From Mesorhizobium sp. CAU 1732 (GTDB lineage Bacteria; Pseudomonadota; Alphaproteobacteria; Rhizobiales; Rhizobiaceae), in assembly GCF_039888675.1 (NCBI RefSeq), contig NZ_JBDQQR010000004.1, forward strand, positions 1 through 64,000: 64,000 nucleotides of DNA, read 5' to 3'. This document shows, one piece after another, positions 36,499-43,024 of this stretch. The notes under the pieces were generated by a model. The model was not told the DNA's origin, made no database searches, and saw nothing but the letters and a program-made list of their open reading frames with translations. Made by a program: the position numbers and the translations under genes. Numbering within the stretch: the stretch's first letter is position 1; the number at the start of each line of letters is the position of its first letter.

Positions 36499-36503
36499 GG
36501 ACG

Positions 36504-36524
36504 GTTTTGACAGCCGTGCAAAAC
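36504..36524. repeat. Imperfect palindrome between repA and repB (candidate parS)
   Basis: GTTTTG, nine bases, CAAAAC: six-base perfect arms plus one inner pair. Centromere-like parS sites of repABC plasmids are short GTT...AAC palindromes, often located in or next to the operon. The match to the usual 16-bp form is not exact, so the assignment is tentative. Confidence 0.3.
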
Positions 36525-36577
36525 GGCAAAAAAACGAGAGAGGGCAAGCGCTTAGCGGCAGAAAGAGGGAGGCACCC

Positions 36578-37561
36578 ATGGCTCGTAAACATCTGCTGAC
36601 CTCAATTGGTGCAATGCCGTCCGAAGCGCGAGCACCGAAGCCCGCGGAAAGTCGGGCCGACTATGCCCGCAAGGGTGCGTCCCGATTGATGACCCAGTCG
36701 CTCGACGAAATAGCCGAGAACTCGATGCGGATTCTCGAAGGAGATGCAATTGTCTCGCTCGATCCGGACGTCCTCGACGAGTCTCCATTTTCGGACCGCG
36801 CCGGAGACGATCCCGATTTTCCGCAGTTCGTTGAAGCGATCCGGAAGGCGGGACAGTCCTCCCCTATTCTCGTTCGGCCGCACCCAGATCAGCCTGGGCG
36901 CTTCATCATTGTTTTCGGGCATCGGCGCACAAGGGCGGCGCGGCACCTCGGGATCAAAGTTCGCGCTGTCGTTAAGCCTCTCAATGACCTTGAGGAGCAG
37001 ATCATCGCTCAAGGTCATGAGAACAACGCACGCCTGAACCAGACGTTCATCGAGAAGGCATTGTTCGCGAACCGCCTGCATCAGGCGGGCATTGGCAAGG
37101 ACATCATCAAGGAGTCGCTCACAATCGATGACACGCTGCTGTCGCGGATGCTCTCTGTTGTCGAGCATGTCCCAGGCGATGTGCTCGATGCGCTCGTGCC
37201 GGCCACCGGCATTGGGCGAGATCGCTGGGAGGAACTCAAGAAGCTTGTTTTGAACCCGGAGATGGCAACGGGCGCGAGCGAAATCGTGCGGTCCGAAGAG
37301 TTCAAAGCGGAGCCGGTTGAAACGCGTTTTTCATCTCTCTGCGCATCGCTCAAGCAGCCAAAGAAGCGCAAGGCTATAGCTTCGACACCACAGCGACGAG
37401 AATGGTCTCTGGCCGGGAAAGCCGTGAAGGTGGCCGCAAAAGGTAGCGCTAGAGCCTTTACGCTCGAGCTGAAAGCAAAAGACGCACCAAAGTTCGGCGA
37501 CTTCCTCTCCACCAACCTGGAGAGGCTGTACCAGGAGTTTTTGGAGTCAGAAGGAAACTAG
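36578..37561 (+). CDS. repB: Plasmid partitioning protein RepB (ParB-type)
   Basis: 327 residues. The ParB N-domain contains GQSSPILVRPHPDQPGRFII and the arginine-rich FGHRRTRAARHLG box that binds CTP in ParB proteins. The HTH region follows (LNQTFIEKALFANRLHQAGI and LTIDDTLLSRMLSVVEHVP). The C-terminal dimerisation segment ends FLSTNLERLYQEF. GGGAGG precedes the ATG at 36578. It acts with RepA at parS sites. Confidence 0.95.
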   Translation: MARKHLLTSIGAMPSEARAPKPAESRADYARKGASRLMTQSLDEIAENSMRILEGDAIVSLDPDVLDESPFSDRAGDDPDFPQFVEAIRKAGQSSPILVRPHPDQPGRFIIVFGHRRTRAARHLGIKVRAVVKPLNDLEEQIIAQGHENNARLNQTFIEKALFANRLHQAGIGKDIIKESLTIDDTLLSRMLSVVEHVPGDVLDALVPATGIGRDRWEELKKLVLNPEMATGASEIVRSEEFKAEPVETRFSSLCASLKQPKKRKAIASTPQRREWSLAGKAVKVAAKGSARAFTLELKAKDAPKFGDFLSTNLERLYQEFLESEGN

Positions 37562-37578
37562 ACAAGGAGCAATCGCAA

Positions 37579-37628
37579 AAGAAAAAGGCCCCCGAAATGT
37601 GATCCGGAAGCCCTTCTCGAGTTTGAAC
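37579..37628 (-). ncRNA. Antisense counter-transcribed RNA (ctRNA, inc-alpha) of repABC
   Basis: On the minus strand, TTGACT (37663-37658) and GATTCT (37640-37635), 17 bases apart, form a sigma70-like promoter. About 50 bases downstream is an intrinsic terminator: GGCTTCCG (37612-37605), a 10-base loop, CGGGGGCC (37594-37587), then TTTTTC. The stem uses two G-U pairs and so is stable only on this strand. This is the known position of the small antisense RNA that limits repC expression and determines incompatibility in repABC plasmids. Confidence 0.85.
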
Positions 37629-37634
37629 ACCTAG

Positions 37635-37663
37635 AGAATCGCATTTCCCCGAATCACAGTCAA
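37635..37663 (-). promoter_or_regulatory. Promoter of the ctRNA
   Basis: TTGACT and GATTCT separated by 17 bases on the minus strand, directly upstream of the ctRNA. The -35 box is near consensus, as expected for a constitutive antisense RNA. Confidence 0.7.
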
Positions 37664-37683
37664 GAGTCCTATAGGGACCGAAA

Positions 37684-37697
37684 CGTCGATTTCGACG
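37684..37697 (+). repeat. Inverted repeat in the repC leader
   Basis: CGTCGA-TT-TCGACG, a six-base perfect inverted repeat about 37 bases before repC. In repABC mRNAs a leader hairpin (S element) forms when ctRNA binds and hides the repC start region. This repeat could be part of it. Confidence 0.45.
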
Positions 37698-37733
37698 GGC
37701 TGGCTTCTTTTGCCTAGCGATAGGTGAAAGACA

Positions 37734-39065
37734 ATGCAGGCACATACCACAACGACGCCCTTTGGGCGGCGACCGGTGTCGCTCGATCAGATTTTAAACC
37801 AAGCCGTGGCACGCGAGATGCCAAAGGATGCCGTCGTCCAGAAGTGGCAGGTGTTCCAGCATATCCGCGAAGCGAAGGATCTCCTGGGCGCCACCGATCG
37901 ATCGCTGGCGATCCTCAACGCGCTCCTGTCCTTCCATCGTGAGACAGAGCTGTCGGCCGCAGGCGATCTGATCGTCTGGCCCTCAAACGAACTTCTCTCG
38001 GCCCGGGCAAACGGCATGCCGCCCACTACGCTGCGCCGCCACCTTGGTGTGCTCGTCGACTGCGGCCTGATCATTCGTAGGGATAGCCCGAATGGGAAGA
38101 GATATGCACGCAAAGGACAAGGTGGGCAGATCGAACAAGCCTTCGGTTTCGATCTGTCTCCGATCGTCGCACGCGCTGAAGAGTTCAAGGATCTTGCCAA
38201 CACAGTGCAGACCGAGAAAAAGGCGTTTCGCGTCGCCAAGGAGCGTTTGACCATCTTGCGCCGGGACGTCGTCAAGATGATCGACGCTGGCATAGAGGAG
38301 AAAGTGCCTGCTAACTGGGGCAGGGTGCAGCAAGCCTACCAGGCGATCCTTGGACGTCTCCCTAGGACAGCCCCCCGTCAACTCGTCGAGGCGCTCTGCG
38401 ACGAACTTCAGGACCTTTGGGCCGATATCCGCGATGCATTGGAATCTTTTGCGAAATCACAGAATCCGGCCGCCAATGAGTCCCATTCTGGTCGCCACAT
38501 ACAGAATTCAAACACAGAACCTACATCTGAATCTAACGAGGGCTTTCGAGAAAACAAAGAAGCGGGCGGCAGCGTCGCGGACACTCATAACGTCCGGAGC
38601 CTGCCGAGGCGGGATCTTCCACTGGGGATCGTGTTGGATGCATGTCCGGACCTGCACGAGTTGGCGAAGGGGGGCGCGATCCGAAACTGGCGCGATCTGC
38701 TGGCAACGACGGAAACCGCCCGGCCGATGCTGGGCATTAGTCCCAGCGCGTGGGCCGAAGCGCTTGAAGTGTTGGGTGAGCGCGACGCGGCCATCACTTT
38801 GGCGTCGATTTACCAGAGAAGCGGCCAGATTAACAACGCCGGCGGCTATCTACGGAGCCTGACGCAACGGGCGCGTGACGGGAAGTTCTCAACCTGGCCG
38901 ATGGTGATGGCTTTGCTGCGGGCAAAGCTCGATGAGGGGAAATTGACGCGCTCGTCCGAACGCGAAATGGAAGCGGAGCACGCCGGCGATATCGGAGGCA
39001 GCGGCGCGGGGCTTCAGGTTTCAGCGGCGCTCTTGCGGAGCCTCGGAAAGGACGCGCAAAAGTGA
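37734..39065 (+). CDS. repC: Replication initiator protein RepC
   Basis: 443 residues, the normal size. The N-terminal winged-helix part includes GRRPVSLDQILNQAVA, LLGATDRSLAILNALLSFH and a TLRRHLGVLVDCGLIIRRDS segment. A coiled linker and the C-terminal domain (ILDACPDLHELA, then ISPSAWAEALEVLG) follow. RepC binds the origin, which lies inside its own gene, and limits replication in cis. Translation is controlled by the ctRNA in the 172-base leader. AGGTG precedes the ATG. Confidence 0.95.
   Translation: MQAHTTTTPFGRRPVSLDQILNQAVAREMPKDAVVQKWQVFQHIREAKDLLGATDRSLAILNALLSFHRETELSAAGDLIVWPSNELLSARANGMPPTTLRRHLGVLVDCGLIIRRDSPNGKRYARKGQGGQIEQAFGFDLSPIVARAEEFKDLANTVQTEKKAFRVAKERLTILRRDVVKMIDAGIEEKVPANWGRVQQAYQAILGRLPRTAPRQLVEALCDELQDLWADIRDALESFAKSQNPAANESHSGRHIQNSNTEPTSESNEGFRENKEAGGSVADTHNVRSLPRRDLPLGIVLDACPDLHELAKGGAIRNWRDLLATTETARPMLGISPSAWAEALEVLGERDAAITLASIYQRSGQINNAGGYLRSLTQRARDGKFSTWPMVMALLRAKLDEGKLTRSSEREMEAEHAGDIGGSGAGLQVSAALLRSLGKDAQK
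38440..38565. other. Probable origin of replication inside repC
   Basis: The stretch from GAATCTTTTGCGAAATC to GAGAAAACAAAG is clearly richer in A+T than the rest of repC and encodes the poorly conserved linker between the two RepC domains. Origins of repABC replicons map to such an AT-rich part of repC. This rests on position and composition, not on a defined repeat. Confidence 0.5.
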
Positions 39066-39280
39066 GGTCTGGGTAAACAAGCTGGCCGTGCGAACGCCGG
39101 CGTTGGAAGCCGCAAATTGCCGGGATTGGTTCAGGTCCCTCGTACACGGGAGGGGCGCCAAAAAATGATGAAGAATCAATTCGGAGTAGGTGAGGGGCTG
39201 CAGCGCTTTTGCTGTCGATTTCTCAATGTGGTCGGGCGACAGCTGCGAACTCGCTGCTTGAGGGCTGCCGCGTAGAATCT

Positions 39281-39760
39281 TCAGCCCTCACAATGGAATC
39301 GGCTTTTCAGGGCCGCGACTGATTGGTCGGCAAGGTGTGCGACAATCGCCTCGCGAGCGGATGGCAGGGGAGGGGTGAAGTGACGTCGCAGCCTCAAACC
39401 GGCGCGTGCAGTTCCAGCGATGAGCGCGTCGGCCATCCCGGGATTATGCCCGGCCGAAACCGCCGCAGCTTCGAGCTGGCCGGAGATCGCGGAGACTGCC
39501 GCATCGATAGGAAGAATGCGATCCTCATAAGTGGAAACGAGACCGTCCATCCAACGCCGCAAATCTCTCGCCTTTGCCGTGGCACCCCTACGGTCAAGCA
39601 AGGTGATGCCGCGTTCGATCTCGTGAACCGTCACGACCGACAGAAAGAGCTCCGTCTTTGCATCGGCCTCATCGAGCCAGGAAAGAAACCTTACCGACGC
39701 CTCGCCCTGTGTCGGTGACAGCAGGGAAACGACATTGGTGTCGAGGATGTAACCGCTCAA
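39281..39760 (-). CDS. vapC: VapC-type PIN-domain toxin
   Basis: 159 residues. The first three acidic positions of the PIN active site are clear: YILDTNVVSLLS, VVTVHEIERGITLL and PGMADALIAGTA. The usual fourth motif (TRNxxDF) is not present. Instead the protein continues RLRRHFTPPLPS and a 25-residue extension, so the C-terminus looks altered. VapC toxins cleave tRNA or rRNA. The gene overlaps its antitoxin by four bases and lies just after repC, a typical addiction position. Activity is uncertain because of the altered end. Confidence 0.8.
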   Translation of the reverse strand: MSGYILDTNVVSLLSPTQGEASVRFLSWLDEADAKTELFLSVVTVHEIERGITLLDRRGATAKARDLRRWMDGLVSTYEDRILPIDAAVSAISGQLEAAAVSAGHNPGMADALIAGTARAGLRLRRHFTPPLPSAREAIVAHLADQSVAALKSRFHCEG

Positions 39761-40005
39761 AGGTCAACATCCCGCGCGGGGGATTGATTACGCTCAAACT
39801 CGCCGCCCGGAAACTGTTTCAAATAAGAGGCAAAGCTTGGACGTGCGGGCTTGAGTGTCCGTTGCGCGATCTCGGCCGCCGCAAATGGTACGAGAGCCGC
39901 GACCGGCTTGCCATGCCGCGTGATGGTCACGAACTCGCCCCGGATCGCTTGATCGACATAGGTCGAGAGCCCGGCCTTGGCGTCTTTTAGACTCACAGTT
40001 GACAT
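39757..40005 (-). CDS. Phd/YefM-type antitoxin paired with VapC
   Basis: 82 residues from ATG 40005. The open frame to 40077 is upstream noise that crosses the operator. STVSLKDAKAGLSTYVDQAI and GEFVTITRHGKPVAALVPF are diagnostic of the Phd/YefM N-terminal DNA-binding fold. The tail (SFASYLKQFPGGEFERNQSP) is the toxin-neutralising peptide. The complex is expected to bind the palindrome 18 bp upstream of its start. Confidence 0.85.
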   Translation of the reverse strand: MSTVSLKDAKAGLSTYVDQAIRGEFVTITRHGKPVAALVPFAAAEIAQRTLKPARPSFASYLKQFPGGEFERNQSPARDVDL

Positions 40006-40022
40006 TGGGTACACCGCAAAAG

Positions 40023-40038
40023 TGGTCACATGTGACCA
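40023..40038. promoter_or_regulatory. 16-bp perfect palindrome, probable operator of the toxin-antitoxin operon
   Basis: TGGTCACATGTGACCA is a perfect 16-base palindrome 18-33 bases before the antitoxin start. Type II antitoxins repress their own operon by binding such sites. A TATATG sequence abuts it on the upstream side in the minus-strand sense and could be part of the -10 box. Confidence 0.75.
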
Positions 40039-40117
40039 TATAGGAGTGTTCGGATTGAAGACGTGAACTCCAGCCATAGAATTCAGCCCTAAAGATCAGC
40101 TGGGGGCAGGGGAGGGG

Positions 40118-41224
40118 TCAGAGCCCCGACGCCTTGGTGAGGTTGGTCCGGAACCGATCGCGCCGGCGCTGATACTTGCGCGTCATCTCGGCCGAAGCGT
40201 GACCGAGCTGCTTTTGCACGTAGCGCTCCTCGATTTCGGCCGAGGAGGCGAGGCCGGCGCGCAGCGAGTGCCCGGCAAACAGCAGTACACGCTCTTCCTC
40301 CGGAAGATCGGACCGGACCCCGGCAGCCAGCACGGTCTGCTTGACCAGGCGAGCGACGTGCTTGCTGGACAGCCGCTCGACGTCGACAGTCTTGTTATCC
40401 TTGAATACACGGCGGAAGAGGGGGCCGCGCGCGATGCGACCGAAGCGGATCCAGGTCTCGAGCGCTGAGACAGGACAGGTGTGGTCGGAAGCGCCGCGGC
40501 CGACCTCGACCTCACGCCAGCCGGTTTTGCCGCGTAGCGTCACCAGCACGCCCTGATCGTGATAGATCTCGATCCAGCCGGCACCTTCGCTGTGATCATC
40601 GCGGACGACATCGAGGCCAACGATCTCGGAACGGCGCAGACCGCCGGCAAAGCCGAGCAGCAGGATGGCCCGGTCGCGCAAGCCCCTCAGATCGTGGCCG
40701 AGCGTGCTGACCATCGCCTTGACGTCGTCGCCGAGGACGGCCTCTTTCTGGCGGGGCGGTCTGGCGTGCTTGCGGCGGATGCCAGCGAGCACCGTGGCGA
40801 TATGACGGTCGTCACGGTCCATGGGTTGGCCGCGCTGGGTGAAATTCCAGGCCAGACCGGAGAGACGCCGCTCGATCGTCGCGACCGACAGGGCAGGGAG
40901 CCCGTATTTCGGATCGCCAGCGGCGCAGGCGCTGATATAGAGGCCGATGACCTGACTGGAGGGCGGCATCGCCTCGAACCCTTCACGGCGGCACCAGGAG
41001 GTGAAATGCCGCCAGTCGCCGGCATAAGCCTCGCGGGTGTTTTCCGAGCTGGCGGCCTCGGCGTAGGCGGTCGCCGTCTCGACGAGGGCTTCGAGCCGCG
41101 CGCGGGGAGAGATGGTACCCATTTCCATGACCAGGTCGACGACGTCGGGGAGATCATCGGCACTCGAAACGTCGATTTTGGGGGTGTTTCCCGGGGAATT
41201 GTGCATGGTTTTGGAATCTATCAA
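40118..41224 (-). CDS. Tyrosine-type site-specific recombinase/integrase
   Basis: 368 residues. The SAM-like N-domain (NTREAYAGDWRHFTSWCRRE) precedes the catalytic domain. GFAGGLRRSEIVGLDV carries Arg I, LFAGHSLRAGLASSAEIEE the HxxR box, and ASAEMTRKYQRRRDRF the nucleophilic tyrosine. The type is the plasmid-borne XerC/D-like recombinase that frequently neighbours DUF1403 and scpB-like genes. It could resolve replicon multimers or mobilise the cassette. No att sites were identified. Confidence 0.9.
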   Translation of the reverse strand: MIDSKTMHNSPGNTPKIDVSSADDLPDVVDLVMEMGTISPRARLEALVETATAYAEAASSENTREAYAGDWRHFTSWCRREGFEAMPPSSQVIGLYISACAAGDPKYGLPALSVATIERRLSGLAWNFTQRGQPMDRDDRHIATVLAGIRRKHARPPRQKEAVLGDDVKAMVSTLGHDLRGLRDRAILLLGFAGGLRRSEIVGLDVVRDDHSEGAGWIEIYHDQGVLVTLRGKTGWREVEVGRGASDHTCPVSALETWIRFGRIARGPLFRRVFKDNKTVDVERLSSKHVARLVKQTVLAAGVRSDLPEEERVLLFAGHSLRAGLASSAEIEERYVQKQLGHASAEMTRKYQRRRDRFRTNLTKASGL

Positions 41225-41332
41225 GGTACGTCCAATAATGGAAGCTTATTGGACATAGGACGAGCACGACAGGCGCGGCGGTTTTTGTCGTCGACACTGG
41301 CACAAAGCGCCGCAGCGTGATACCGGTTTGGG

Positions 41333-42286
41333 ATGAAGTCGGCCGCTGATTTGTTTCCCAACGACCTGCTTGGCGTGCCAAAGGTGCCGGCGTGGACGAG
41401 GCCGCACGGCGACATTCATCGCGATGTCGACGCGAGCTATCTGGCCGGGGCAGCGTTGAATTCGCTGGATATTCTGGTGCGCAGCGAGCCGGTCTGGGCT
41501 GGCGTATGGCGGCAGCGGTTGGCCCTGAAGTCCGCGGCGGCGGCGATGCGCCTGCACGGGCGGACGGAAGAGGAATCGGCGCTCCGCGACGCGCAGCTGT
41601 TTCGTGCCGCCGGCTATGATCCGGGACCTGCCGGAAAGGTGTTGTTGGCCTGGCGGCGACTTGCGGGCCGATCGACGACCTTGGACGAAGAAATTGTGCG
41701 ATCCATCGCCGAACTGCTCGATCTCAAATGGGACGATGCCCTAGCTGAGGTCGTCGCCAATGCCGAGGATTTGGCATCGTCGTCCCGGCCGGCGCCTCTC
41801 GTGGCGGTCGAGCTTGCGGCCGGGCTCTATCGGGCGCGGCCCGATGCCGAGCTGCTGGCGTTATGGTTGGCTGATGCGATGCTGGCGAGAAGATTTCGCT
41901 GGACGGTAGCAGTGCCACTGCTCGTCGGGCAGGTGGCGTCGTCGCAGTTCAAGACCGGCGAGCCGCGCTGGCGAATCCGGCCGGATGGAGAAGGTTGGGG
42001 CAGGGCGGTGCTGCTCGCCTATTCGCAAGCGGCGGCCGAGGCCTGCGATCTCGCCGCCGATCTCGCCAGGCGGGCATCACGCCTCCTCGATGTCGCTCCG
42101 AAGCTTCGGGCCAAGGGCTCGGCCGAGGTCGTCAAACTGCTGCTCGATGACGATGCACTGCCAGCCTCGTGGTCGAGCACGAAACTGTCGGCGCGCGGGG
42201 CACGTCGGCTGTTCGAGCGGCTGCACGAGCTGCGCGCGGTGCGCGAGCTCGGCGGCCGGCCAACCTTCCGGCTCTACGGGTTGTGA
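41333..42286 (+). CDS. DUF1403 family protein
   Basis: 317 residues. The pattern VPAWTRPHGDIHRDVDASYL, AGAALNSLDILVRSEPVWAG and LKSAAAAMRLHGRTEEESAL is characteristic of DUF1403, a mostly helical family found on alphaproteobacterial plasmids. Nothing is known of its activity. It is divergent from the recombinase and ends two bases before the ScpB-like start, so the two are cotranscribed. Confidence 0.85.
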   Translation: MKSAADLFPNDLLGVPKVPAWTRPHGDIHRDVDASYLAGAALNSLDILVRSEPVWAGVWRQRLALKSAAAAMRLHGRTEEESALRDAQLFRAAGYDPGPAGKVLLAWRRLAGRSTTLDEEIVRSIAELLDLKWDDALAEVVANAEDLASSSRPAPLVAVELAAGLYRARPDAELLALWLADAMLARRFRWTVAVPLLVGQVASSQFKTGEPRWRIRPDGEGWGRAVLLAYSQAAAEACDLAADLARRASRLLDVAPKLRAKGSAEVVKLLLDDDALPASWSSTKLSARGARRLFERLHELRAVRELGGRPTFRLYGL

Positions 42287-42288
42287 CG

Positions 42289-42957
42289 ATGGCCAGGCGC
42301 GCGAAGCAATCCCAAAGCCTGGCTTTCGATCCAGAGCTCGCCGAGCTGCCGCCCGAAATCCGCTGGCGGGAATGGATGAACCGCATCGAGGCGGTGCTGT
42401 TCGCCGCACCGCAAGCGGTCGAGCGCCTGGCTCTGGCGCGCATCGTTGGCCGCCAGGCCAGTATCGATCTGCTCATTGACGACATCCGCGCCGAGCTTAA
42501 GGGCAAGCCCTATGATCTCGTCAGCGTTGCCGGCGGCTGGCAGCTGCGTACGCGGCCGGCCTATGCCGACGCGATCAACGCCTCGATGGTCTTGCCCGAG
42601 CGCCATATCGACTTTACCCAGACCGAGCTCATGGTGCTGGTGTCGATCGCCTATCATCAGCCGATCACGCGGGCAGGTGTGTCCGACATCATCGGCCGCG
42701 AGGCTACGCGCGACACCATTGCGGCGCTACGCGACAAGAACATGATCGCAGCCGGGCCGCGCAGTCCGACGCCGGGTGCGCCCTTCACCTACGTGACGAC
42801 CAAGCGTTTCCTGGAGCATTTTGGGCTGGAGACGCTGCGCGTCCTGCCGGAGCTCGAAGCACTTCAGGATGCCGGCTTGCTGGCGGAGGGAGGGGGCGGG
42901 TCAGAACACAGGGTGTTTCCCGAGACCCTCGCTGGAGCGCCGGATGGGGTCGAGTAA
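42289..42957 (+). CDS. scpB: ScpB-like segregation/condensation protein (kleisin-interacting)
   Basis: 222 residues. The two winged-helix domains of ScpB are visible: NRIEAVLFAAPQAVERLALA with LIDDIRAELKGKPYDLVSVA, then LMVLVSIAYHQPITRAGVSD and AFTYVTTKRFLEHFGLETLR-like strands. It is shorter than chromosomal ScpB. No scpA or smc gene lies nearby, so it must act alone, with the host ScpA/SMC, or with the DUF1403 protein whose gene it follows. Plasmid copies of this kind are uncharacterised. Confidence 0.8.
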   Translation: MARRAKQSQSLAFDPELAELPPEIRWREWMNRIEAVLFAAPQAVERLALARIVGRQASIDLLIDDIRAELKGKPYDLVSVAGGWQLRTRPAYADAINASMVLPERHIDFTQTELMVLVSIAYHQPITRAGVSDIIGREATRDTIAALRDKNMIAAGPRSPTPGAPFTYVTTKRFLEHFGLETLRVLPELEALQDAGLLAEGGGGSEHRVFPETLAGAPDGVE

Positions 42958-43024
42958 GACCTTTCGCCTTAGAAGCCTGCGCTCACCAGACCTTGTCCCG
43001 AGGATTGGTCAAGTTGTGGACCGG

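Noticed and set aside
36513..36527. Hairpin GCCGT-GCAAA-ACGGC after repA as a terminator
   Set aside because: It is followed by an A-run on the coding strand rather than a T-run, and repA and repB must be cotranscribed.
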